Shown here piece by piece: positions 49,101-58,003 of a DNA stretch of 64,000 bases. Origin of the DNA: an uncultured Faecalibacterium sp. GTDB taxonomy: Bacteria; Bacillota; Clostridia; Oscillospirales; Ruminococcaceae. The first letter of the stretch is position 1. Every line of letters starts with the position of its first letter. A program made the translations under genes and the position numbers. The notes below the pieces were generated by a model. The model did not search any database. It saw only the letters and a program-made list of their open reading frames with translations, and was not told the DNA's origin. The DNA lies in the NCBI GenBank assembly GCA_934561555.1, contig CAKTGQ010000002.1:124001-188000 (forward strand), in the 5' to 3' direction.

Positions 49101-51011
49101 TTACTCAGCGTCGTCGTTCAGCAGAGCCTTCATGGACAGGCTGATGCGCTTCTTGTCGAAGTCAACATCCAGCAGCTTCACATCGACCATATCGCCGACC
49201 TTCAGTGCGTCAGAGACCTTCTCAACGCGGTCATTGCTGATCTCGCTGATGTGGACCAGACCGTCAACACCCGGCAGGATGCGGACGAATGCACCAAACT
49301 TGGTCAGAGAAACGACCGGAGCGTGGAAGGTGCTGCCGATGGGGTAGTTGTTCTTCAGCTGCTCCCAGGGGTTGTCCTCGGACTTCTTGTAGCCCAGAGA
49401 GACCTTGTGGTTCTCGGTGTCGATGTCCTTGACATACACTTCGATGGTGTCACCAACGGAGACGACCTCGGAGGGGTGCTTGATGCGGTTCCAGCTCAGC
49501 TCGCTGATGTGGCACAGGCCGTCAACACCACCGATGTCAACGAATGCACCATAAGAGGTCAGGCTCTTGACAACGCCGGTGTAGCTCTTGCCCACCTCAA
49601 CGTTTGCCCAGAACTCCTCGCGCTTTGCCTTGTTCTGCTCAGCGGTCACCTTGTTGATGCTGCCCACGATCTTGCGGCCGGAGCACTCGGTGACGACCAG
49701 CTGAACGTGCTGGCCGACCAGAGCAGTGTAGTCCTCGTCGCGGCGCATAGTGGCCTGAGAACGGGGAACGAACACCTTGACGCCCTTGACGTTGACGACA
49801 ACGCCGCCCTTATTGAACTCGGTAACATCGCCCTCGACGACTTCACCGGATTCTGCTGCCTTGGCGATCTCTTCCATGCCCTTGCGAGATGCGAGCTTCT
49901 TGCGGGAGAGCTGGATGACGCCATCCTGATCCATAACCTTCTCGACGATGAGGTCCAGCTCATCGCCAACCTTCACCAGGTCTTCGACCTTGGCGGAGGA
50001 ATCATCGGTCAGCTCGCTCAGCTTGACAAAGCCGGTCTGCTTCGCACCGATATCCACCTGGATCTCGTTGGCAGAGATGCTGGTCACGATTCCTTTCACA
50101 ATACTGCCTGCATGAACACGCTTTTCCTCGGATGCGTTCAGCATCTCCTCAAAGCTCATGCTGTCATTGATTTCTGCGCTCATACTGTTAAGTACCTCCT
50201 CAATAATAGACGATGGCGTTGAAGCCCCGGCTGTGACGCCCGCCGTCTTTACATCTGCAAACCATTCCGGCCGAAGTTCGCTCGCTGTCTCGACCGTTAC
50301 GGCTCGCGTGTGCTTTGCGGCGACCTGTACCAGCTTTTGGGTATTGGAAGAATGATGACCGCCAATGACAACAATGATGTCGCATTGTTGGCTGAGGTCT
50401 TCCGCTTCCTGTTGCCTCGCCCACGTCGCATTACATATTGTATCAAAAATTCGGGCGTTTGTATAGGCTTTTTTGAGAAACTCCGAACTTTCTTTCCATT
50501 TTGTTACCTGAAATGTGGTCTGTGCAACTGCAAAAAGGGGTTTTTGGGGGTCAGAAGGGCCTTTCCACGCCTCTAACTCGGCTAAATCGGCAAAAACGAA
50601 CACCTCACCCCGGGTGTGTCCCACGATGCCCTGCACCTCCGGGTGGGTCTTATCCCCCGCCACCAGCAGCACCGCACCCTCTTTTTCAGCCTGCGCGGCA
50701 ATGCGCTGGATCTTCTGCACAAAGGGGCAGGTAGCGTCATGGTACGGGATGCCGTTTGCCTCCAGCTCGTCGTAAACGCTACGGGGCACCCCGTGGCTGC
50801 GGATGACCACCTCGCACCCGGCAGGCACATCCTGCACGGTGTTTACCACCTGTGCCCCCTTGCGCCGCATATCCTCCACCGCCTGCGGGTTGTGGATCAG
50901 CGGGCCCAGTGTCGCTACTTTATGTCCCTCGGCCAGCAGGCCGTAGGTCAGTTCCACGGCACGGTTCACGCCAAAGCAAAACCCCGCCGTTTTCGCCAAA
51001 TGGATCTCCAT
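49101..51011 (-). CDS. ispH: IspH-ribosomal protein S1 fusion
   Basis: A 636-residue bifunctional protein. Residues 1-275 are IspH (LytB), the 4Fe-4S enzyme that makes IPP and DMAPP in the last MEP-pathway step, with cluster Cys12, Cys95 and Cys193 and the GGHHSSNT and GASTPSSII motifs. From residue 302 come four S1 RNA-binding domains (about 302-372, 388-460, 472-545, 558-630), as in ribosomal protein S1. This fusion is known in several Clostridia. The gene follows plsC by 3 bp and cmk further up. The start follows GGAG. Confidence 0.96.
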   Translation of the reverse strand: MEIHLAKTAGFCFGVNRAVELTYGLLAEGHKVATLGPLIHNPQAVEDMRRKGAQVVNTVQDVPAGCEVVIRSHGVPRSVYDELEANGIPYHDATCPFVQKIQRIAAQAEKEGAVLLVAGDKTHPEVQGIVGHTRGEVFVFADLAELEAWKGPSDPQKPLFAVAQTTFQVTKWKESSEFLKKAYTNARIFDTICNATWARQQEAEDLSQQCDIIVVIGGHHSSNTQKLVQVAAKHTRAVTVETASELRPEWFADVKTAGVTAGASTPSSIIEEVLNSMSAEINDSMSFEEMLNASEEKRVHAGSIVKGIVTSISANEIQVDIGAKQTGFVKLSELTDDSSAKVEDLVKVGDELDLIVEKVMDQDGVIQLSRKKLASRKGMEEIAKAAESGEVVEGDVTEFNKGGVVVNVKGVKVFVPRSQATMRRDEDYTALVGQHVQLVVTECSGRKIVGSINKVTAEQNKAKREEFWANVEVGKSYTGVVKSLTSYGAFVDIGGVDGLCHISELSWNRIKHPSEVVSVGDTIEVYVKDIDTENHKVSLGYKKSEDNPWEQLKNNYPIGSTFHAPVVSLTKFGAFVRILPGVDGLVHISEISNDRVEKVSDALKVGDMVDVKLLDVDFDKKRISLSMKALLNDDAE

Positions 51012-51014
51012 CTC

Positions 51015-51626
51015 TTACGCTCCCATCTTTTCCCATGCTTCCAGCAGTGCCTGTTTGTTGGCCCGGAGTTTTTTGGTATCCCGGCGGCCCTCCATGGCAA
51101 ACTGTTCTGCGGGCATCGGCTCACCGTAGATCACCCGCACCTTGCAGAACAGGTGCATTCTTCCGTCCGGAGTGTCGTACAGGATGCGGCAGGGCACAAC
51201 GTCCACCCCCGCCTCGGCGGCAATGACAAAAAGGCCGCTCTTGGGGGGCAAGAGCTTGCCCTCCTTTTCGCGGGTGCCCTCCGGGAAGATGAGCAGGGTC
51301 TCGCCCTGCTTGCAGGCCTCCACCGTCTGGGAGATGACCGCCATCTCGTCCTTGGTGCCGCGTACGCACACGCCGCCGCAGCAGCGGAAGAACCAGGTCA
51401 AGAAGGCGTTGATCTCGAACAGCTCCTTTTTGGCGAACACCACCATCCGCCTGCCCCACCGGGTGACAACGATGAACACCGGGTCGATGGCAGACACATG
51501 GGTGGGCGCAAGGATGCAGCCCTTCGTCTGCACCTTTTTCAGGTTTTCGCGTCCCTCCACCCGGATGCGGAAGCCGATGTGCCACACAAGCCACGCAAGG
51601 GGCACCAGAATATAATATAGTACCAT
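51015..51626 (-). CDS. plsC: 1-acyl-glycerol-3-phosphate acyltransferase
   Basis: A 203-residue membrane acyltransferase that makes phosphatidic acid. The catalytic H-x4-D motif is His43-Asp48 (PTHVSAIDPV) and the substrate motif FPEGTR is at residues 114-119. One membrane helix at residues 1-18 and a hydrophobic segment near 70-85 fit the family. It lies between cmk (27 bp away) and ispH-S1 (3 bp), an order conserved in many Clostridia; the link is co-transcription and not a shared pathway. Confidence 0.93.
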   Translation of the reverse strand: MVLYYILVPLAWLVWHIGFRIRVEGRENLKKVQTKGCILAPTHVSAIDPVFIVVTRWGRRMVVFAKKELFEINAFLTWFFRCCGGVCVRGTKDEMAVISQTVEACKQGETLLIFPEGTREKEGKLLPPKSGLFVIAAEAGVDVVPCRILYDTPDGRMHLFCKVRVIYGEPMPAEQFAMEGRRDTKKLRANKQALLEAWEKMGA

Positions 51627-51653
51627 TTTTCTATTCCTGTCCTGTTTGTTGTA

Positions 51654-52319
51654 TCAGCCGATCTTTTTGGCAATAATCTGCTTCATGGCGTCAAGGCTCT
51701 GCTCAAAATCCAGTTCCGAGGTATCCAGCAGCACGGCGTCCTCTGCCTGCTTCAGCGGAGCGGCGGCGCGGTGGGTGTCCTGATAGTCCCGCTGCTTCAC
51801 GTCTGCCAGCACTTCCTCGTAGGGGGTGTCGATGCCCTTGGCCTGATACTCCTTCCAGCGGCGGGTAGCGCGTGCCTCCGGGCTGGCAGTCAGGAAAATT
51901 TTCACCGTAGCGTCCGGCAGCACCACCGTGCCGATATCCCGGCCGTCCATCAGCACATCCTGTTTTTTGGCCATGCTGCGCTGCAAGTCCAGCAGAAATG
52001 CCCGCACGGCAGGGTTTGCACCCACGGCAGAGGCTGCCATGCCCGCCTGCTCAGTGCGGATGGCGGTGCTCACGTCCTCGTCCTTCAAGTAGATGTGCTG
52101 CTCGCCCGCAATGGACGCCAGCCGCAACTCAATTTCCGGCAGCAGAGCATCCACCGCCGCGTTGTCCTTGGGGTCCTTGCCCGCGCGCAGGGCGTACAGG
52201 CCGATGGCGCGGTACATTGCACCGGTGTCCACATAGATATAGCCCAGCTCTGCCGCCAGACGGCGTGCCAGAGTGGATTTGCCTGCGCCCGCAGGCCCAT
52301 CGATCGCAACAGATACCAT
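51654..52319 (-). CDS. cmk: Cytidylate kinase
   Basis: Phosphorylates CMP and dCMP to the diphosphates. The 221-residue enzyme has the P-loop GPAGAGKST at residues 8-16, YVDTGAMYRAIGLYA near residue 30, the CMP-binding DGRDIGTVVLPDA near residue 123 and the lid RATRRWKEYQ. It is the first gene of a leftward operon with plsC and ispH-S1. The start follows AAGGAG. Confidence 0.97.
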   Translation of the reverse strand: MVSVAIDGPAGAGKSTLARRLAAELGYIYVDTGAMYRAIGLYALRAGKDPKDNAAVDALLPEIELRLASIAGEQHIYLKDEDVSTAIRTEQAGMAASAVGANPAVRAFLLDLQRSMAKKQDVLMDGRDIGTVVLPDATVKIFLTASPEARATRRWKEYQAKGIDTPYEEVLADVKQRDYQDTHRAAAPLKQAEDAVLLDTSELDFEQSLDAMKQIIAKKIG

Positions 52320-52384
52320 GATATGTTCTCCTTATTTATATATAGTACACAGGAAAAGCCGTTTCACTGCGTTTGACGTGCTCC

Positions 52385-52470
52385 CGTCAGCCGCCCGCAA
52401 TAGCCTTCCCCCGGTCGGGGGAAGGTGGCTGCGAACACAGTGAGCAGACGGATGAGGGCGCGGACAAACA
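52385..52470. repeat. Dispersed repeat family 2, copy R4 (short)
   Basis: CCTTCCCCCGGTCGGGGGAAGG forms a perfect hairpin, followed by CACAGTGAGCAGACGGATGA and GGGCGCGGAC. It resembles only the core hairpin and right end of the R1 and R2 repeats. The remaining bases to 52494 hold no gene. Confidence 0.5.
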
Positions 52471-52494
52471 GCAGCTGTCCACATTTTTTCTTTT

Positions 52495-53787
52495 TTACAG
52501 ATTATTCGCAAAGCTCTGCGCGGTGCAGAAAGCGATCTGCAGATTGTAGCCGCCGGTGTAGGCGTCCACGTCCAGCACCTCGCCCGCAAAATACAGTCCC
52601 AGCGCCTTTTTGCTCTGCATGGTCTTGGGGTCTACCTCCCGCACCGATACGCCGCCGCTGGTGATGACTGCGTGGGCAAGGTCGCCCCGGGCGTCAATGG
52701 ACACCTGCCAGTGCTTGACCAGCTGCACCAGCTCCCGCTTTTGCTCCCGGGTGATCTGGTTTGCCTTGGTGGCGGGGTCGATGCCCCAGCGCGCCACCAT
52801 CACCGGCTGCATACTGGAGGGCAGCAGCTTGACCAGCGCACCCTGCGCCGCGTGGTTTGCCAGCAGGGCAAAGTCCCGGGTGATGCGGTCGTACAGCTGC
52901 TCCTCGCTCAGGGCGGGCTTTAGGTCGATCTCCGCGATGTACCTGTGTTTTTTCATATCCCCCAGATGGCTGGACGCGCTCAAAGTCAGCGGCCCGCTGA
53001 TGCCAAAGTGGGTAAACAGCATCTCGCCCTGCTCGTCAAAGATGGCCTTGCCGTCCTCCAGCAGGGTCAGGGTGACGTTTTTCAGCGCCAGACCCATCAT
53101 CTTTTTGCAGTCCGGGTCCCGGCTGACAAGGCTGACCAGACTGGGCACCGGCTCCACAAGGGTGTGCCCTGCCTGCTGCGCCAACTTGTAGCCATCGCCG
53201 GTAGAGCCGGTGGTGGGGTAGCTCACGCCGCCGGTAGCCACCAGCACCGCGTCCGCCCGGTACTCCCTGCCGGAAGTGCCCCGCACGCCCACGCAGCGCA
53301 GCGCCGGGCCTGCTTTTTTCTTTTTGGGGTGGCGCGGGTTTTCCGGTGCCGCCGGGGCGGGCTCTGCCTCGGGCACGACCTCTTCCAGCAGCAGCTTTTT
53401 TGCGCCGTCATAGACGATGTCGGCGTCCTGCGCATAGCGCAGCAGCGCCTGCCGGATTTCCTCAGCCTTATCCGATACCGGGAACACCCGGCGTCCGCGC
53501 TCCACCTTCAGCTCCACGCCCAAGGCTTCGAACAGCTCCATGGTCTTTGCCGGAGGGAACGCTCCCAGCGAGGAGTACAGAAAGCGCGGGTTCGTGCGCA
53601 CATGGCGCAAAAACTCCTCTGCCGGGCAGTCGTTGGTCACATTGCAGCGCCCCTTGCCGGTGACAAGGATCTTCTGCCCGGGCTTGTCGGTATGCTCCAG
53701 CACTGTTACCTGATGTCCCTGCCGCACGGCGGCACCCGCCGCCATCAGTCCGGCTGCCCCGGCTCCCACGATCAAAACCCTTGCCAT
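52495..53787 (-). CDS. BaiN/HI0933-type flavoprotein
   Basis: A 430-residue FAD-binding protein of the HI0933/BaiN family. It has the N-terminal dinucleotide motif VLIVGAGAAGLMAA, GKGRCNVTNDC near residue 47, ATGGVSYPTTGSTGDGYKLA near residue 185 and a C-terminal GGVSVREVDPKTMQSK, then GEVLDVDAYTGGYNLQIAF. BaiN of bile-acid-converting Clostridia belongs here, but most members have unknown substrates and are found in many bacteria, so bile-acid work is not implied. A Lys-rich loop (RHPKKKKAGP) near residue 153 is an insert. It precedes the cmk operon on the same strand. The start follows GGGAGG. Confidence 0.88.
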   Translation of the reverse strand: MARVLIVGAGAAGLMAAGAAVRQGHQVTVLEHTDKPGQKILVTGKGRCNVTNDCPAEEFLRHVRTNPRFLYSSLGAFPPAKTMELFEALGVELKVERGRRVFPVSDKAEEIRQALLRYAQDADIVYDGAKKLLLEEVVPEAEPAPAAPENPRHPKKKKAGPALRCVGVRGTSGREYRADAVLVATGGVSYPTTGSTGDGYKLAQQAGHTLVEPVPSLVSLVSRDPDCKKMMGLALKNVTLTLLEDGKAIFDEQGEMLFTHFGISGPLTLSASSHLGDMKKHRYIAEIDLKPALSEEQLYDRITRDFALLANHAAQGALVKLLPSSMQPVMVARWGIDPATKANQITREQKRELVQLVKHWQVSIDARGDLAHAVITSGGVSVREVDPKTMQSKKALGLYFAGEVLDVDAYTGGYNLQIAFCTAQSFANNL

Positions 53788-53897
53788 CTGTCATCCTCCC
53801 AAAATCGCCTTTTAACTCTATTGTATCATACCAGAAACCCCACACAAAAGCAATGCAGTGCCGCAGGAAATGAATGGATTTTCGGTTCTTTGCCCTC

Positions 53898-53926
53898 TTG
53901 ACAAAGCCGCCGGGCTGCTGTATTCT
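53898..53926 (+). promoter_or_regulatory. tetR promoter
   Basis: -35 TTGACA (53898-53903), 17-bp spacer, -10 TATTCT (53921-53926). Confidence 0.8.
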
Positions 53927-53928
53927 TT

Positions 53929-53949
53929 TTACAGACCGTTAGTTTGTAA
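53929..53949. promoter_or_regulatory. TetR-type operator before tetR
   Basis: TTACAGACCGTTAGTTTGTAA, an inverted repeat that begins 3 bp after the -10 box. It shares TTACAGAC / TACAGACC with the operator before the MFS gene. Confidence 0.75.
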
Positions 53950-53964
53950 AAAGGAGCATCTGCC

Positions 53965-54609
53965 ATGCCGCGCAACAAATACCCGGAACAGACCGTGGAA
54001 AAGATTTTAGACGCCGCCGCCCTGCTCTTCATTCAGAAGGGCTACCAGAATACCACCCTGCAGGACATCATCGATGCCACAAAGCTTTCCAAAGGGGCGG
54101 TGTACCATCACTTTCGCTCCAAGGAGGAGATTGCGCAGCGCGTCGGTGACCGTTTGGGCGACCAGATGTGGGAGCCGCTGCGCCATATCCGGGACGACCC
54201 GGCTCTGACCGGGCTGCAAAAGCTGCAGGCGGTGTTTGCAGCATCCTTTGCCGGGCAGCGGCAGCAGCAGATCGCGCAGACTTTGCCGCACCTGTGCAGC
54301 AACCCGCAGTTCCTTGCCATGGAACTGACCAACATTGAAGCGCATCTGGCCCCGGAATGTATTGCACCCATGATCCGGCAGGGCATGGCGGACGGCTCCA
54401 TCCACACTGCTGATGCCAATGCGCTGGCCGAAGCGCTGTTCGTGCTGGCAGACATCTGGCTTTCTCCCCAGACGCGCCCCACCACGCCAGCCCAGCAGCG
54501 GGCACGGAACGTCGTGTTTCAGCAGATGACCCATGCGCTTGGGCTGGACCTTTTGACGGATGCACAGGCCGAACAGCTGGTGCAGCTGTGCACACCGGTC
54601 AAAGACTGA
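53965..54609 (+). CDS. TetR/AcrR family regulator
   Basis: A 214-residue repressor. The N-terminal helix-turn-helix covers about residues 8-58: TVEKILDAAALLFIQKGYQNTTL, then DIIDATKLSKGAVYHHFRSKEEI, which is the TetR signature. The C-terminal helical ligand domain is rich in Leu and Gln. It is followed by an MFS exporter, and matching palindromes precede both genes, so it very likely represses itself and the exporter until an exported compound binds. The inducer is unknown. The start follows AAGGAG. Confidence 0.92.
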   Translation: MPRNKYPEQTVEKILDAAALLFIQKGYQNTTLQDIIDATKLSKGAVYHHFRSKEEIAQRVGDRLGDQMWEPLRHIRDDPALTGLQKLQAVFAASFAGQRQQQIAQTLPHLCSNPQFLAMELTNIEAHLAPECIAPMIRQGMADGSIHTADANALAEALFVLADIWLSPQTRPTTPAQQRARNVVFQQMTHALGLDLLTDAQAEQLVQLCTPVKD

Positions 54610-54616
54610 ATTTTCC

Positions 54617-54641
54617 GGGCGGAACGCTCCGCCCTTTTTTG
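54617..54641 (+). terminator. tetR terminator
   Basis: GGGCGGA, ACGC loop, TCCGCCC, then TTTTTTG. It separates tetR from the MFS gene. Confidence 0.75.
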
Positions 54642-54649
54642 TACGCAGA

Positions 54650-54668
54650 TACAGACCAACGGTCTGTA
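54650..54668. promoter_or_regulatory. TetR-type operator before MFS gene
   Basis: TACAGACCAACGGTCTGTA, a perfect 8-bp inverted repeat with a 3-bp centre, 21 bp before the MFS start. Confidence 0.8.
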
Positions 54669-54689
54669 AGTAAAAAATAGGAGGTTCTC

Positions 54690-55883
54690 ATGAACACTTT
54701 TTTCCTCATCGTCCTCGGGCAGATCATCTCCCTGTTCGGCAATGCCGCCCTGCGGTTTGCGCTGCCGCTGTATCTGCTGCGGCAGACTGGTTCTGCTGCG
54801 CTGTACGGCGGCATCACCGCGCTGGCCATGCTGCCTGCTCTGGCCGGAATGCTGACCGGCGGCGCGCTGGCAGACCGCTGCCGTAAAGCCCGCCTGATGG
54901 CGCTGCTGGATCTGGTGACCGCCGGTATTTCGGCGGCAGCCGCTGCCGGACTGCCGCATCTGCCGCTGCTTCCGCTGATCCTGACCGTGCTGGGCAGTCT
55001 GTACGCCATCCAGGGGCTTTACCAGCCCGTGGTACGCGCCTGTCTGCCCCTGCTGCTGAACGGCACCCAGCTGCTGCGCGGCAACGCGGTCATCCAGCTG
55101 GTGGATACCGTGGACGAGCTTCTCGGTCCCCTGCTGGGTGCTGTTCTGTTGGAGCACCTCGGCATCCGGGGTCTGCTGGCGCTCTGCGGCGGCTGCTTTG
55201 CACTTTCCGCCGGGATGGAGTTCTGCCTGCGCATTCCACAGGATGTCCTCCGGGGCACAAAGCTCTCGCTCCGTTCTCTGTGGGCTGACCTGCGGGAAAG
55301 TGCGCAGTTTCTCACCGGGCAGGCTGCGGTGCTGCGGCTAGCTGCCGCCATGGCGGCTGTAAACCTGCTGGAAGTCCCCGCCCTCACTGTGGGCATTCCG
55401 GTGCTGGTGGTGCAGACCCTGCAAAAAAGTGATGCCTCCCTTGGCCTTGTGCAGGCAGTGCTGAGCGCGGGCGGCATTTTAGGCGGCGTGCTGGCCGGAA
55501 CCGTCTTTGTCCGGCATCCCATCCGCAGCGGCACTCGTCTTTTGTTGGCGCTCAGCGGCGTGTGCGCCGCGCTGGGTCTTGCCCTCCGGGTGCCCACACT
55601 TCAATTCGGCAGCATTCTGGTGCTGGGGGCCATGTTTATGGCCGTGGCGGCGCTGTTCAATGTGTGGTTTTTTGCGCAGCTGCAAGTGTTAGTGCCGCAG
55701 GCACAGCTGGGCAAGACGACCGCCTGTCTCTCCGTGCTGGCCTGCCTGACTCAGCCCATTGGGCAGGCAGCCTATGGCAGCGCCTTCCAGCACTGGGCTG
55801 CGCACCCGGCAGATGTCCTGCTGGCATCCGGGGTGCTTTCGGCACTGGTCCTCTGGCTGCTGCAAACGCGCCGTACCGCCTGA
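54690..55883 (+). CDS. MFS transporter
   Basis: A 397-residue major facilitator with 12 membrane helices. The first helix FFLIVLGQIISLFGNAALRFA and the loop GALADRCRKARLM after helix two (motif A, G-x3-D-R-x-R/K) are clear. The general pattern matches EntS-like and macrolide/quinolone-type exporters of Firmicutes. It is controlled by the upstream TetR gene through the palindrome at 54650. The exported compound is unknown; a drug-, bile- or siderophore-like molecule is possible. The start follows AGGAGG. Confidence 0.9.
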   Translation: MNTFFLIVLGQIISLFGNAALRFALPLYLLRQTGSAALYGGITALAMLPALAGMLTGGALADRCRKARLMALLDLVTAGISAAAAAGLPHLPLLPLILTVLGSLYAIQGLYQPVVRACLPLLLNGTQLLRGNAVIQLVDTVDELLGPLLGAVLLEHLGIRGLLALCGGCFALSAGMEFCLRIPQDVLRGTKLSLRSLWADLRESAQFLTGQAAVLRLAAAMAAVNLLEVPALTVGIPVLVVQTLQKSDASLGLVQAVLSAGGILGGVLAGTVFVRHPIRSGTRLLLALSGVCAALGLALRVPTLQFGSILVLGAMFMAVAALFNVWFFAQLQVLVPQAQLGKTTACLSVLACLTQPIGQAAYGSAFQHWAAHPADVLLASGVLSALVLWLLQTRRTA

Positions 55884-55888
55884 CGCAG

Positions 55889-55921
55889 CAAAAAAGGAGC
55901 CGCTATTGCAGCCCCTTTTAT
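55889..55921. terminator. Bidirectional terminator, MFS/M23
   Basis: AAAAGGAGCCGC, TATT loop, GCAGCCCCTTTT, with T-rich sequence on both strands between convergent genes. Confidence 0.7.
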
Positions 55922-55928
55922 AGTTTGC

Positions 55929-56693
55929 TTACTCCGGCAGCTTTGCCGGGTCGAGATAGCTTTCGCCCTGCTTTACCTCTACATGGATGTGGCTCTCCTC
56001 GGCGCACTCGCAGCCGACAGTGCCCACCGCGCCCAGCTTCTGCCCGGCGGTCACGGTATCCCCCGCCTTTACGGCAGGGTCGGCCACGCCGCACAGCCGC
56101 CAACTGCGGCCAGCGGCATCCTCCAGCACCACCACGGTGCCCCAGTTGCCCTCTGCCCCGGCAGACACCACCTTGCCCGCCACGGGTGCCGCTACCGCTG
56201 CGCCCTGCGTGCAGGCGTAGTCCACGCCGTTGTGGGTGCGCCAGTCGCCAAGGGTCTTGTTGTAGACCAGCTCATCGCCGCTGAAGGCGTTGAGCACGCG
56301 CCCCGGCATAGAGGGCGCGGCGGCAGGCTGTGCCGAACTGCTGGCAGGCGAGGATGCGCCTTGCAGTGCCGAGGGTTCGCGCAGCGAACCAGAGCCAGAC
56401 TGCGCACCAGAGGACGCCCCAGAGGGCGTCTGCTGCGGCACATCTGCCTTGCTGTTTGCAACGTCGGTCGCGGGCTGCTGCCATGTGGTATCCTCCTGTG
56501 CGTCCCAGTCTGGTTCTTCTTCCGGGGTGGTCTGTTGGGTGGTGCCGGGGGCGTTTAGCCCATCCAGACTTTTTTGCAGTTCTGCCCGCAGGGCGCGCAC
56601 CGCCCACACCCCCGCCGCAGCCGCAGCCAGCAGGCTTGCGGTCAGCAGCAGGGCAAAGCCCTTGCCGTGCAGAAATTTTTTGATCTGCTCCAT
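55929..56693 (-). CDS. M23 (LytM) peptidase, SpoIIQ-like layout
   Basis: A 254-residue membrane-anchored protein. One helix (residues 12-33) is followed by a long Ser-, Gln- and Pro-rich linker (about 45-130) and a C-terminal LytM domain. The metal motif appears as RTHNGVDYAC (H-x3-D) and the second His pair as HIHVEV, so the zinc site is kept apart from small changes. SpoIIQ of spore formers has the same layout and lost its metal site; here the site looks intact, so it may cut wall peptides. Start at 56693 follows GGGAG; a longer frame is unsupported. Monocistronic. Confidence 0.85.
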   Translation of the reverse strand: MEQIKKFLHGKGFALLLTASLLAAAAAGVWAVRALRAELQKSLDGLNAPGTTQQTTPEEEPDWDAQEDTTWQQPATDVANSKADVPQQTPSGASSGAQSGSGSLREPSALQGASSPASSSAQPAAAPSMPGRVLNAFSGDELVYNKTLGDWRTHNGVDYACTQGAAVAAPVAGKVVSAGAEGNWGTVVVLEDAAGRSWRLCGVADPAVKAGDTVTAGQKLGAVGTVGCECAEESHIHVEVKQGESYLDPAKLPE

Positions 56694-56793
56694 GCTTGTT
56701 ACTCCCATCTGTCCGTTTTGTGTACGGGGTCTTTTTCTGGGTTTAGTGTGGGACAGCGGCGGGCGGTTTATGCAAGGGGCCAAAAAAGACACG

Positions 56794-56834
56794 CAAAAAG
56801 GCTGAGCAGCCGCTTTTTTTGCAGCTGCTCAGCC
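56794..56834 (-). terminator. GH105/GH28 operon terminator
   Basis: Leftward GGCTGAGCAGC, loop, GCTGCTCAGCC, then TTTTTG. Confidence 0.85.
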
Positions 56835-56854
56835 CTGCTATACCCTGTTTTTGG

Positions 56855-58000
56855 TTACTTGCGTGCGATCATTTCGGTATAAGCCAGCACCAGCGGGCCT
56901 ACGCCCTTGGCGTCGTTGCAGACCACCGGCTCGCTGAAGTAGTAGGCCAGAGAACCATCACGGTGATCCTTGCCGCCCAGACCTGCCACAAGGCAGATGC
57001 CGTCCAGCTGCAAGCTGCCATCCGGGTTCTTGGACAGATACCGGTCGCAGGTGCCGTAGAAGGCCTTCTCTGCCCATGCAGCCATGCGTTTGGGCAGGTA
57101 GCCCAGACGCACGCCCTTGAGTACCGCGTAGGTGAACAGGGCGGTGCCGCTGGTCTCCAGATAGTTGCCCTCGGCCTCCGGGTGGTCGATGACCTGCCAG
57201 AACATCCCGCTCTGCTCGTCCTGGAACTTGTGCATATCCTCCACGGTCTGCTTGAGCATGGCCATGATGCCGCGGTACTCGTTGTACAGCTGCTCGTCCA
57301 TGCGCTCCAGCACATCCACCATCGCCACAAGGAACCAGCCCATGGCGCGCAGCCAGAAGTTGGGGCTGCAGCCGGTCTCGGGGTCTGCCCAGTACATCTG
57401 GCGGCTCTCATCGTAGCCGTGGTAGTACAGGCCGGTCTTTTCGTCCCGCATATGCTTTTTGATGTTCATGAACTGCTTGTAGCTGTCGATGCAGCCCTGC
57501 ATCTTGTTAAAGCGGGTCTCGTACTCCATGTAGAAGGGCTGCGCCATATAAGTGCCGTCCAGCCACACCTGCCACGGATAGATATCCTTGTGCCAGAAGT
57601 TGCCCTCCTTGGTGCGGGGCTGGGTGAGCAGCTGGCTGCGGATGGTGTCGATGGCCTTGCGGTACTTCTCGTCCCCGTAGATGTCGTACAGGATGAACAG
57701 GTTCTTGCCCTGATTCACGTTGTCCAGATTGTACTCCTTGGGGTCGTAGGTCTTGATGGAGCCGTCCGGCTGCACAAAGTAGTCGATGAACTCCTTGGAA
57801 AACTCCAGATACTTCTCGTCGCCGGTGGTCTTGTACAGGCTCAGGCAGGCGGTGATCATGCAGCCGTCGATGTAGTTCCACTTGTTGGGCTTGCCGCTGC
57901 GCACCTTCTCGATGTTCCACATCGGTGCCTCGGCGCTGGAATTGGCGATCAGGTAGTCCACATAGTCGCCCAGCATGGACAGGATCTCTTCATGGGTCAT
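56855..58000 (-). CDS. Unsaturated rhamnogalacturonyl hydrolase (GH105)
   Basis: A 381-residue cytosolic alpha/alpha-barrel enzyme of GH105 (YteR/RhiN type) that removes the unsaturated galacturonyl residue left by pectin lyases. The catalytic Asp is Asp148 in YPWQVWLDGTYMAQPF, as in YteR. WNIEKVRSGKPNKWNYIDG near residue 28 and WADPETGCSPNFWLRAMGW near residue 218 are also family-like. There is no signal peptide. It starts 3 bp after the GH28 stop, so the two are co-transcribed. Together they would break imported pectin fragments. Confidence 0.9.
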   Translation of the reverse strand: MTHEEILSMLGDYVDYLIANSSAEAPMWNIEKVRSGKPNKWNYIDGCMITACLSLYKTTGDEKYLEFSKEFIDYFVQPDGSIKTYDPKEYNLDNVNQGKNLFILYDIYGDEKYRKAIDTIRSQLLTQPRTKEGNFWHKDIYPWQVWLDGTYMAQPFYMEYETRFNKMQGCIDSYKQFMNIKKHMRDEKTGLYYHGYDESRQMYWADPETGCSPNFWLRAMGWFLVAMVDVLERMDEQLYNEYRGIMAMLKQTVEDMHKFQDEQSGMFWQVIDHPEAEGNYLETSGTALFTYAVLKGVRLGYLPKRMAAWAEKAFYGTCDRYLSKNPDGSLQLDGICLVAGLGGKDHRDGSLAYYFSEPVVCNDAKGVGPLVLAYTEMIARK

Positions 58001-58003
58001 GGG

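Noticed and set aside
49101..51011. IspH-S1 junction as a sequencing or assembly artefact
   Set aside because: The frame is continuous, the junction lies in a sensible linker, and the same fusion is known in other Clostridia.
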